52,256 nt of DNA, taken from Fidelibacterota bacterium (GTDB lineage Bacteria; Fidelibacterota; Fidelibacteria; Fidelibacterales; Fidelibacteraceae). The DNA is taken from the NCBI GenBank assembly GCA_021734505.1, contig JAIPIT010000005.1:1-52256 (forward strand), given 5' to 3'. Below the pieces are notes generated by a model. It was not told the origin of the DNA, made no database searches, and saw nothing but the letters and a program-made list of their open reading frames with translations. Shown piece by piece: positions 44,799 through 52,256 of the stretch. Each line of letters opens with the position of its first letter. Within the stretch, counting starts at the first letter, position 1. A program made the translations under genes and the position numbers.

Positions 44799-45947
44799 TT
44801 ATTTCAACATTTCTTCCGCATCAAACGATCGGTAGGGACTCAGCTGCTTATAAATAAAATCATGTTCGGAATTTCCATCCACAAACGTTTCAGCAAGTAT
44901 CTTGCCTAGACCCGGTCCCAACATGAAGCCTTGTCCGCACATTCCAATGGCAAGAAGATTGTTCTCGATGTCGCGATTGATCCCGATAATGGGAAAACCG
45001 TCAGGTGTCATCGGATAGAGACCTCGCCAGGTCCGGCGAACATGAAGATTCCGCAAGCGAGGATAAATATCGATCATGCGCTTGACGATCTGAGGAAGAA
45101 ATTCGGATGTGTTGTCGCAATCTAAACCTACTTTTGCGGGCTCGGGAGTAATGCAAAAGACTACCTGTCCTTCACTATTTTGATAAAAGTAATAATTTTT
45201 TGAAGTATCTGCGGGACGAATATCCACGATCATAGGATCAAAAAGATGCTTGACCGGTTGAGTGATCCCGGCTTCGTGTGAATCGGGATAGACAGGAAAA
45301 TCCTGACCTGTCAATAAAGCGATATCTCGTCCATATGCACCTGCGCAATTGATGACCAATCCTGCGGAATAACTTTCAGTGGAAGTTTGAATCTCAGTGA
45401 TCCGTTTATTTTCCGTTTTTATGGATGTAACTTCTTCATTAAAGTAAAACTGTGCACCTGCTTTTTTTGCCAATTGATAGTAAGCATCAGCAAGAAGAAG
45501 AGGAGAAGCCGAACCATCTTCGGGTGAGAAAGTGCCGCCACAAAGATCCTGCATGTTGATGCCGGAAACAAGTACTGAAATTTCCGCAGGACTTAACCAG
45601 TCGATATTTAATTTAAACTGTTTTTGGATCTCGAGAAGTGATTTTAGGGATTTTTTGTCTTTTTCAAGATAAACGGGGTAAAGATAGCCGCCTTGTTTCC
45701 AATTCACATCAAAGCCGTGGTTATTTTCCATAGTTGAAACTTGACGAATGCTTTCCTGGCATATTGCTATCTTGGCGGGATCGGAATGCGTTGCACGGAT
45801 ACCCCCGATAGCCGCTTTGTTTTGTCCGCGGCCAACAGAAGCTTCTTTTTCGATCACTGCAACAGAAACGCCCTTACCGGCGAAATAATAAGCTGCAGGA
45901 AGTCCAATAGAGCCTGCACCGATGATCAGGATATCATATTTTCTCAT
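44799..45947 (-). CDS. FAD-dependent amino-acid/amine dehydrogenase catalytic subunit (DAO family)
   Basis: This 382-residue flavoprotein is of the sarcosine oxidase beta/HcnC type. The Rossmann motif is GAGSIGLPAAYYFAGKGVSVAVIEKE (7-32), followed by a DAO core with VINCAGAYG, RRTWRGLYPMTPDGFPIIG and the terminal CGQGFMLGPGLGK. Such subunits oxidise secondary amines or amino acids (sarcosine, proline, hydroxyproline, glycine, opines). It overlaps the upstream gene by 4 bases and is clearly its partner. The substrate cannot be decided from sequence. Confidence 0.85.
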   Translation of the reverse strand: MRKYDILIIGAGSIGLPAAYYFAGKGVSVAVIEKEASVGRGQNKAAIGGIRATHSDPAKIAICQESIRQVSTMENNHGFDVNWKQGGYLYPVYLEKDKKSLKSLLEIQKQFKLNIDWLSPAEISVLVSGINMQDLCGGTFSPEDGSASPLLLADAYYQLAKKAGAQFYFNEEVTSIKTENKRITEIQTSTESYSAGLVINCAGAYGRDIALLTGQDFPVYPDSHEAGITQPVKHLFDPMIVDIRPADTSKNYYFYQNSEGQVVFCITPEPAKVGLDCDNTSEFLPQIVKRMIDIYPRLRNLHVRRTWRGLYPMTPDGFPIIGINRDIENNLLAIGMCGQGFMLGPGLGKILAETFVDGNSEHDFIYKQLSPYRSFDAEEMLK

Positions 45948-48022
45948 TTGTTTTTACCGTTGCTTTTACTTTCATTGATCAGACTGTGGAGAGGTATTTC
46001 AATAGATAGTGGTCTGGAAGTTGAGAGCGTTACTTCTTCGAAAGGAATATTCAATTCCCTGAATATTTTGGGCAGAAGCAAAGAACAATTTTTACCGCCG
46101 CAAGAACCCATGCCCACACGAATATTTTTCAACTGATTGATATCCCGAACATCATGTTCAATAATATAATCTTTGACTTCTTTTATGTTTACCATCTCGC
46201 AACGGCAAACTATCGCTTCGTCCGGCAAATAAGCAAAGGATGCTTCCGGGAGTGAAGAGACGACAGATTCTTTTTGAACACGAATTCCCGCTATATCCCG
46301 AGCAAATTTAAGACTGACTTTCAAAGTAAGAAGTGTTGTCCGTGTCTTCTTATCAAAGCGGATCTTTTTCACTTCTCCGTTTTCCAAATACTTCCCATCA
46401 ATATCCATCAGAGCTAATGTATCACCGATCTTGAAATCAACAATAAATTCATAGGGGAGAACGATCTCTGCAAATTCTTCGTCATTTTTACGCGCAAGCG
46501 ATATTGCCAATCCCGGGCAAATAGTCACACATTTCATACAGCCGGTACAGCCACCGGTATATTCAGGGATATCCATGATATTGCCTTTGCGAGGATGCAG
46601 GGAAATGGCATGAACGGGACAGATGGTTTCACAGGGATTACAAGGAATTTCCTGAAGACAATGAATAACCGGTTGAAAGCGGTCCGTTAGTGTGATCGTA
46701 TTTTTAGGATAAACTTTACCCGGATGACTTTTTAATATTTTGGCTTTTTCATAAAAACTCTCGTCAATTTCGATATCTTTTCCCAGCTTCTTTGCAAGTG
46801 TCAGTCCGGCAATACGACCGCCGAACATGGCTGAAGAGGCTTCAGCGATCTCGTCTGCATCTCCTGCTTTGACAACTGGAAAACCAAAGGCATTTGCCAT
46901 ATCGTAAAAAGAATCAATGGAAGCCAGTCCGACGGCAACAAGCAAGGTATCTACTTCAAAGGTCTTGGCGGTGGAGAGAATGGGCCACCATTGGTCATCG
47001 ACTTCAGCAATGGTAACCCTATTTAACTTATCTTCACCTTCGGCATGCAGAATGGTATGCTTCATATAGAGGGGAACTCCCATGCGCTGTATTTTGTCGG
47101 CATGGACTTTATACCCGCCGGGTTCGGGAAGAATATCACAGATCCCTTTCACTGCGATCCCCGCCTGAAGTGCATGATAGGCCGCGATCAAACCGACATT
47201 GCCGCTTCCTACAATAAATATTTCTTCCGAAGAACGGACAAGATCCCTATTGACCAAAGTTTGAAAAGCTCCCGCTCCGTAGATACCGGGTAAATGGTTG
47301 CCAGGAAAGACCAGGGAACGTTCGCGGGCTCCCGCAGATATTATGAGTCCCCGAAAAGAAACGATCTCGTAATTTTTGTTATTAACGAATAATCCGGCTT
47401 TGCTATCTTTGTAAATACCGGCTACCATGGTATCGGTCATCACAGTGATATTCTTATGCTCTCTGACTTGTTCTTCGAGTATAACGGCGATCTCATGCCC
47501 GCGTGTTCCGGCGTAGCAATCTGCTTTGGAGCCAAAGAACTTATGGGTTTGTAAAAGGAGCTTTCCGCCGAGATGGGCTTTATCGTCAGCAATGATCACA
47601 TTAAAACCTGCATTGGCCAATTCAAGAGCAGCCGTTAAGCCTGAGGGACCGCCACCGATGACCAATACGTCACATTGATGCTGAATATCCAAACTTTGTC
47701 CCGGTGCTTCATCCGCTGCGGGGAGCTCAGGAAGTCCTTCAAGGAGGCGGACATCCATATTCTTTTCAAGTGGCGTGATACAGGATTTCCTGGGAATACC
47801 GTTGATCAAAACGGTGCAATGAGAACATTGTCCATTAGCGCAGAAAATACCTTGCGCCGCATCATTTTTATGATGTAATGAAAAGATATGTATGTTGTTG
47901 GCTATGAGAGCCGACGAAACAGGTTCGTCTTTAACGCCAAAATAATTTTGCCCATTATAAGAAAAAATCACGTGTTTTTTATCTTCAACGGTTAAGACCG
48001 GATGCTGCTTAATTTCCCTCAA
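45944..48022 (-). CDS. Four-domain Fe-S/FAD dehydrogenase subunit (HcnA-HcnB-like fusion)
   Basis: I choose TTG 48022 as start because AAGGAG (48030-48035) lies 7 bases upstream; the longer frame would add a hydrophobic leader (IFWFFFTTFFVF) of non-coding look. In 692 residues: [2Fe-2S] domain with C61, C66, C69 and C81; a disulfide-reductase-like FAD/NAD(P) domain (VIGGGPSGLTAALELA, about 117-430); two 4Fe-4S sets (CNPCETICP, CTGCMKCVTICP); and a BFD-like [2Fe-2S] domain (CRC... CGGKNC). It should pass electrons from the DAO partner onward. Confidence 0.82.
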   Translation of the reverse strand: MREIKQHPVLTVEDKKHVIFSYNGQNYFGVKDEPVSSALIANNIHIFSLHHKNDAAQGIFCANGQCSHCTVLINGIPRKSCITPLEKNMDVRLLEGLPELPAADEAPGQSLDIQHQCDVLVIGGGPSGLTAALELANAGFNVIIADDKAHLGGKLLLQTHKFFGSKADCYAGTRGHEIAVILEEQVREHKNITVMTDTMVAGIYKDSKAGLFVNNKNYEIVSFRGLIISAGARERSLVFPGNHLPGIYGAGAFQTLVNRDLVRSSEEIFIVGSGNVGLIAAYHALQAGIAVKGICDILPEPGGYKVHADKIQRMGVPLYMKHTILHAEGEDKLNRVTIAEVDDQWWPILSTAKTFEVDTLLVAVGLASIDSFYDMANAFGFPVVKAGDADEIAEASSAMFGGRIAGLTLAKKLGKDIEIDESFYEKAKILKSHPGKVYPKNTITLTDRFQPVIHCLQEIPCNPCETICPVHAISLHPRKGNIMDIPEYTGGCTGCMKCVTICPGLAISLARKNDEEFAEIVLPYEFIVDFKIGDTLALMDIDGKYLENGEVKKIRFDKKTRTTLLTLKVSLKFARDIAGIRVQKESVVSSLPEASFAYLPDEAIVCRCEMVNIKEVKDYIIEHDVRDINQLKNIRVGMGSCGGKNCSLLLPKIFRELNIPFEEVTLSTSRPLSIEIPLHSLINESKSNGKNK

Positions 48023-48224
48023 TGAATATCTCCTTAAAAACACAAAAAATGTAGTGAAAAAAAACCAGAAAATCATTCAAAATCATTGGTAAAATCAAGA
48101 AAAAATGCTTTGGTGGTTTGTCAGTAAAAATTTAAAATAGAGTGTTATTATCAAGTTTTCCATTTGTATATTATATTAAACATTATTATACAGCAAAAAA
48201 CTCTTACATTTAATTTGAGAAGCC

Positions 48225-49475
48225 ATGAAAGCAAAATTACTGATCATTGAACAACATCGCCATCATGCCGAAGATATTTATCGGGATATTCATTCTTTAT
48301 TTGAATTTTGTCAAATGGCATCGTCCGTTAAAGAAGCTGAAATTTTGATACATGAATATCTATTCGATATGGTTATTATTAACCCGTTTTTTGCGGATGG
48401 TAACGGCCGTCTTTTTATCCGGGAAATGAAAAACAATGTGCAATTGAGGAATACCCCCGTCGTTGTTCTCAGCGATCTTCCTGCCAGTCACGCCAAACTT
48501 GATTTTTATTCTTATGGGGCAGATGCCTATATTGAAGTTCCCTATGAAAAAGAATGGTTCAAAAACACTGTCCGTGATGAATTGCTGATGCATTTTCAAT
48601 TACTCGCCAATAATGGACGGGATAAAAATACGGAGTTCTCTTCTCGCGCAGAATTTGAAGAAGATTATATCAATGATCAAAAAATGATCCTTGAAAAAGG
48701 CGAAAAAGGGATCATTGGACTTGTTGCGCCGGCAGGAATTGATTTTGTGATACGGGATCTGGGGCTGGAGACCGGTAACAAACTGATGGCCGCGGTTTCA
48801 AATCTGATGAGACGTTCATGCTCCAATGAACTACAGGCTGCGATATGGACGCAAAAATCGATTGTTTTTGCATTAATGAATAAGCCCGAAGAAGACGTTC
48901 GAGACTCTTTACAAAAATTAAGAAAAGAATTTCTAAAGAATTTTAAAGAAATTACAAAATTGCAGAAAACACCCGGTTTAAGAGCAGTGCTTAGCAATAT
49001 CCCGATCGATAAGTCCCTGCAGGAAACGATGTCAAAACTAAGTAACCAATTAGTGCAAATATCTAAAAATCCCAATGCTGACCCGATTCAGTTCTACGGT
49101 GACAATATTACACTTAAGCGACATGTCATGATAGCGGACCCGGATCCCGTTGCCGTAAATGTGATTCAGCATCGTTTAAAAAAAGATGGATTCGAGCCGC
49201 TTTTATTTCAAAAAACCTCAGATCTGCTGACTTATTCTTCAAAAGCGGAAATTGCTGCAATACTCATAGATTCTATGGTTGCCGGTGGTGGGATTGACAT
49301 GATAAGGCAAATACACAAAGAACCCGATCTATCGGAAAAACCGCTTATGCTTTTAAGTCGATATGGTTATGAAGATGAGATCGCCAATGCATTTAAAGCA
49401 GGAGCAGAGGATTATATGCTGAAGCCCATCTCTCTGGTTGAACTATCTGCAAGAATGAAAAGACTAACGGGATAA
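48225..49475 (+). CDS. Receiver / degenerate GGDEF / receiver signalling protein
   Basis: The 416 residues show three parts. Residues 1-125 fold like a CheY receiver, but the phospho-Asp place is N53 (MVIINPFF) and the Lys-Pro place reads EVP (104-106), so it is a pseudo-receiver. Residues 150-290 look like a diguanylate cyclase domain (GLVAPAGIDFVIRDLGLETGNKLM), with WTQKS (208-212) where GGDEF should be. Residues 299-416 are a full receiver with D305/D307, D349, S378 and K400-P401. It heads a three-gene module; output probably acts through protein contact. Confidence 0.78.
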   Translation: MKAKLLIIEQHRHHAEDIYRDIHSLFEFCQMASSVKEAEILIHEYLFDMVIINPFFADGNGRLFIREMKNNVQLRNTPVVVLSDLPASHAKLDFYSYGADAYIEVPYEKEWFKNTVRDELLMHFQLLANNGRDKNTEFSSRAEFEEDYINDQKMILEKGEKGIIGLVAPAGIDFVIRDLGLETGNKLMAAVSNLMRRSCSNELQAAIWTQKSIVFALMNKPEEDVRDSLQKLRKEFLKNFKEITKLQKTPGLRAVLSNIPIDKSLQETMSKLSNQLVQISKNPNADPIQFYGDNITLKRHVMIADPDPVAVNVIQHRLKKDGFEPLLFQKTSDLLTYSSKAEIAAILIDSMVAGGGIDMIRQIHKEPDLSEKPLMLLSRYGYEDEIANAFKAGAEDYMLKPISLVELSARMKRLTG

Positions 49476-49479
49476 ACTG

Positions 49480-50550
49480 TTGTTAGAATCAATCTATAAA
49501 TTTATTTCTGACTTTTTACATGGCAGTCAAGATCAAGCTATATTGATCATCCTGACTTTATTGATCGTCTTTTTCTTTTTAATTACGTTTATATTGTTTT
49601 TAGTTACGATTTATCTGCGCATCAGTAACAGTGTTAAAGAGATCAAGAACCGTCGCCGTTGTAAGAAATGGGACGCGGTCATCCTTGATGTCATGGATGC
49701 GTCCATCAGTGCTTATGAAGGTTACAAAAAAATAAAAAAACCAAACAGCATTGGGTATTTGCTATACCTGGAGTTATACATTGATATGGTAAAAGGCAAA
49801 GAAAAAGAACACCTTTTATCCCTTGGGAAATTGTCATTGAAGAAATTGCACGCCTTATTGCAAAGTAACAGCAGAAAAAAACAACTTTACGGCGTTCATC
49901 TCTTAGGCTTATTTCATCCCGAGGAACAATATCAATATTTGCATTTTAACTCTAAAGATCCGGACTATACGCTGACCATGATAAGAGAAATGAGAACTAT
50001 TGAAGACATAAGGGTAAAAGAAAAATTGATCGGGATGTTATTTCTTTTTAAATATATCAGTCCCGTTTACATCAGCAATATTTTGGTAGATATGGGTGAA
50101 GATATTATCCCGATCTTAAGAATGTTAGTACGTGAGAGAAAAGAGAATCCCTATGAGCAGATCATCGCTATAGAAACGATACGGCGGATGCATTACTCGG
50201 GCTGCCTTGATCTTTCGCGGGAGGTTCTGCAAAACAGCCATCATCCTATAGTGTTGACATCATCTTTAAGGTACCTTGAGGAAATGGGTGATGAAACATT
50301 TACCGAGGATGTTAAGCCGTTCATCGTGCATCCCAATAGTCAAGTAAGAACAGCAGCTATTGAAGCATATATTGAGTTAAAGGCATCAATTTCTGTCGAT
50401 GATATAAAACAATTCTTTAATGACAGTTCCGTGCAAGTAGCCGTGAATGCAGCCAAGAAGCTCGGACTAATGGATTCGATCCCATACTTTACCATTGAGG
50501 AAATTGATGAATTCAAGTGGGCGGATATTTATAAACAAATGGTGTATTAA
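49480..50550 (+). CDS. Membrane-anchored HEAT-repeat protein
   Basis: Translation starts at TTG 49480 (MLESIYKFISDFLHG), 4 bases after the previous stop; no other start lies ahead of the membrane segment. The 356-residue protein has one long hydrophobic helix (about 18-46) followed by an Arg/Lys-rich stop (NRRRCKKWD), then a helical solenoid with HEAT-type pairs, for example PIVLTSSLRYLEEMGDETF and SQVRTAAIEAYIELKA. It is likely a cytoplasmic-side adaptor on the inner membrane between the regulator and the glycosyltransferase that overlaps it by one base. Confidence 0.78.
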   Translation: MLESIYKFISDFLHGSQDQAILIILTLLIVFFFLITFILFLVTIYLRISNSVKEIKNRRRCKKWDAVILDVMDASISAYEGYKKIKKPNSIGYLLYLELYIDMVKGKEKEHLLSLGKLSLKKLHALLQSNSRKKQLYGVHLLGLFHPEEQYQYLHFNSKDPDYTLTMIREMRTIEDIRVKEKLIGMLFLFKYISPVYISNILVDMGEDIIPILRMLVRERKENPYEQIIAIETIRRMHYSGCLDLSREVLQNSHHPIVLTSSLRYLEEMGDETFTEDVKPFIVHPNSQVRTAAIEAYIELKASISVDDIKQFFNDSSVQVAVNAAKKLGLMDSIPYFTIEEIDEFKWADIYKQMVY

Positions 50551-51929
50551 TGCTTGACGGTATATTGAACATTATCAGGATCTTTAACTATGTGGTATTT
50601 ATTTATTTTATCACGCTGAACATATGGTATTTTTCATTGAATATTATAGCCTATTTCGGTTTAAAAAAATATATGTTAAGACTTCAGATCACTATGCCAA
50701 ATGATAAATTATTATTGAACAGCGCTCCTCCGGTTACCTTATTAACCCCTGCACACAATGAATCGGAAAACTGTATATCATCCGTAAAGAGTCAATTGAA
50801 AATTCAATATCCCGATATGAGAGTTCTATTTATAAACGACGGAAGCACAGATGATACTCTGGAAAAAATGATCAAAGCATTCAAGATGGAACCCGAATTT
50901 TTACCGCAAACGTCTTTTCTTAAAACCGAAAAAGTCATAGAAATATATCAAAGCAGAACATATCCCAATTTGTGGTTGATCGATAAAGAAAACGGAAAGA
51001 AAGCCGATGCTTTGAATGTTGGGATCAATTATTGCCAAACACCGCTATTTTGTGCCATAGATAACGATTCAATGCTGGAACAGGATTCTATTTCGCGTGT
51101 TGTGATCCCCTTTATTGAAGATACCCGGACCATCGTTTCAGGTGGGATCATACGCATGGCGAACGGGTGCACTTTCGAAGACGGACATATTACCAAGGTG
51201 GATCTTCCTAAAAATATTTTAGCGCGTTTCCAGGTCATGGAATACCTTAGAGCCTTTTACGGCGGCCGCCTTGCCTGGGATATTTTGGATGCCTCATTGA
51301 TCGTTTCCGGGGCTTTTGGAGTGTTCAGACACTCAACGGTTGTTGCTGCAGGCGGGTATAGGCATAATACGATCGGTGAAGATATGGAATTGATCGTTCG
51401 GCTTCACAAGTATTGCGGAGATAATAAAATACCCTACAAAATAAGATATATTCCGGACCCTGTGGCTTGGACGGAAGGACCAACCACTTTACGTGACTTG
51501 GGTAAACAACGGGATCGCTGGCAACGGGGATTGCTGGATTCGATTTTATCCAATATTACAATGTTGTTCCGCCCAAAATATAAATGTGTAGGCATGATCG
51601 CGATGCCGTTTTACTTTATTTACGAGATGCTGGGACCCTTGATCGAAATGTTGGGATACCTGTTTTTCTTTTTTCTGATCATTATCGGATACGCTTCATG
51701 GACGTATGTTATTGCCTTTTTGTTGGTTGCGGTTATCCTGGGGATGTGCCTATCCGTATTCTCTTTGGTTTTGGAAGAACTAAGTTTTCATCGATACCCT
51801 AAATTTTCCCATTTGCTAAAATTAATGGGAGTGGCTATTATTGAAAATATCGGTTATCGTCAACTGAACAGTTGGTGGAGAATAAAGGGAACCTGGTCAT
51901 TTATGAGAAAAAAACAAAACTGGAATTGA
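50550..51929 (+). CDS. Processive-type family 2 glycosyltransferase
   Basis: The 459-residue membrane protein has N-terminal helices (5-38), a GT-A domain (55-330) and four or so C-terminal helices (350-410). NDGS carries D97, DxD is D171-N-D173, GED holds E277-D278, and QRDRW (320-324) is the QxxRW acceptor-gate motif of processive synthases such as cellulose, hyaluronan and PNAG enzymes. It should polymerise a sugar at the inner membrane. Its start overlaps the stop of the HEAT gene (TAATG). Confidence 0.9.
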   Translation: MLDGILNIIRIFNYVVFIYFITLNIWYFSLNIIAYFGLKKYMLRLQITMPNDKLLLNSAPPVTLLTPAHNESENCISSVKSQLKIQYPDMRVLFINDGSTDDTLEKMIKAFKMEPEFLPQTSFLKTEKVIEIYQSRTYPNLWLIDKENGKKADALNVGINYCQTPLFCAIDNDSMLEQDSISRVVIPFIEDTRTIVSGGIIRMANGCTFEDGHITKVDLPKNILARFQVMEYLRAFYGGRLAWDILDASLIVSGAFGVFRHSTVVAAGGYRHNTIGEDMELIVRLHKYCGDNKIPYKIRYIPDPVAWTEGPTTLRDLGKQRDRWQRGLLDSILSNITMLFRPKYKCVGMIAMPFYFIYEMLGPLIEMLGYLFFFFLIIIGYASWTYVIAFLLVAVILGMCLSVFSLVLEELSFHRYPKFSHLLKLMGVAIIENIGYRQLNSWWRIKGTWSFMRKKQNWN

Positions 51930-52118
51930 AATGGAAATCAATATTTTCTTAAAATAAATTTACCTAATAAGAAATTTTTAATTGATTGAATGCTTGTTTT
52001 GAGTCAATCTTAATATTTATTCATCGTGATTATAGAGAAACAGTTAAGATAAGCTGTTTTTTATTTATAGATTCAGTAAAATTTTACTGAAGATGATTAT
52101 TTTGTTAGTTAGAGTGAT

Positions 52119-52256
52119 TGACCTTCTCCCCAAAAATCGGACAGTTTGAAATGTTAGTAAACGGCATTAACTTAGACTAACAGAAGGAGCAAACAGATGA
52201 AGAGCCGGTTTACAACGGAGCAGATCATTCGGATATTGCAGAAGCAGGAATCCGGA
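52119..52256 (+). mobile_element. Left end of an IS3-family insertion sequence (cut by window)
   Basis: TGACCTTCTCCCCAAAAATC at 52119 has the look of an IS3-type terminal inverted repeat (TG start, C-rich then A run), 78 bases ahead of a transposase start. The right end, target duplication and orfB are beyond the window. DNA before it (51930-52118) is AT-rich with no gene. Confidence 0.65.
52197..52256 (+). CDS. IS3-family transposase OrfA, N-terminal fragment
   Basis: Only 20 residues are visible: MKSRFTTEQIIRILQKQESG. The MKxRFTxEQIIxILxxxExG start is typical of the helix-turn-helix OrfA of IS3 elements. GAAGGAG stands 7 bases before the ATG. The gene runs off the end of the window. Confidence 0.8.
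   Translation, partial: MKSRFTTEQIIRILQKQESG

Noticed and set aside
47963-47980. CACGTG centre with A/T flanks, considered as a parS site
   Set aside because: The consensus needs TTTCACGTGAAA; here the flanks read AAATCACGTGTTTT, and the place is inside a coding gene far from parAB.
48076-48224. Gene in the divergent gap before the regulator
   Set aside because: Only AT-rich DNA is present; it should hold the promoters of both divergent units, but no convincing -35/-10 pair could be fixed by eye.
48360-49075. Minus-strand frames opposite the receiver/GGDEF-like gene
   Set aside because: The plus-strand gene has clear receiver motifs through its length; the opposite frames are shadows.

Overview
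The window looks like chromosomal DNA from an uncultured Gram-negative bacterium of the FCB/Fibrobacteres-Chlorobi-Bacteroidetes side of the tree, of the Neomarinimicrobiota / Cloacimonadota / Ignavibacteria type. The reasons are: three secreted proteins ending in a type IX secretion sorting domain with the NYPNPFNP signature; a V/A-type ATPase operon with the Chlamydia/Bacteroidetes/spirochaete gene order (E, DUF2764, A, B, D, I, K); many short lipoproteins; moderately AT-rich DNA; and a mixture of clear AAGGAG ribosome sites with genes that have none. No rRNA, CRISPR array or plasmid backbone is seen. The phylum assignment is inference.

Layout. 1-3962: end of a secreted beta-propeller-like gene, then two paralogous secreted proteins with T9SS tails. 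3978-5685: dihydrolipoyl dehydrogenase with a small overlapping COG3323/NIF3-like gene. 5753-15841: one very compact run of eleven genes, parA-parB-M23 peptidase-bactofilin followed directly by the V-type ATPase (E, DUF2764, A, B, D, I, K), closed by a hairpin terminator. 16107-19771: a secreted phosphodiester glycosidase with a T9SS tail and a purple-acid-phosphatase-like protein. 19784-22236: nadC-miaA, then a repeat-rich gap and queF. 22233-24542: three related lipoproteins. 24622-29646 (minus strand): CBU_0592-like membrane protein, YehS-like protein, SGNH lipoprotein esterase, and the operon gatB-coaX-outer membrane protein-rsmE. 29947-36830: lipocalin-like lipoprotein, ruvB-queA, ispDF fusion-DedA, gltX, ispE. 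36835-40431: tRNA-Gln, prs, rplY, pth, rpsF, rpsR, rplI. 40685-41987 (minus): DUF2141 protein and a lipoprotein. 42393-44664: purA and a TrhA/hemolysin III protein. 44799-48022 (minus): a two-gene flavin amino-acid dehydrogenase. 48225-51929: a three-gene module of a receiver/degenerate GGDEF/receiver protein, a membrane HEAT-repeat protein and a processive-type GT2 glycosyltransferase. 52119-end: the left end of an IS3-family insertion sequence.

How the genes work together. Most of the window is housekeeping (translation, isoprenoid, queuosine, NAD, CoA and purine synthesis, DNA repair, chromosome segregation, cell envelope). The parts most worth a second look are the 48225-51929 signalling/polysaccharide module, in which two of three signalling domains have lost their catalytic residues; the fused four-domain flavin/iron-sulfur dehydrogenase; the transcriptional linkage of parAB and bactofilin with an apparently Na+-type V-ATPase; a composite dispersed repeat whose two copies share arms but have different palindromic centres; a family of GTAG-type hairpins in the intergenic gaps; an in-frame 15-bp minisatellite in ribosomal protein S6; and a Lys-rich extension of ATPase subunit B.
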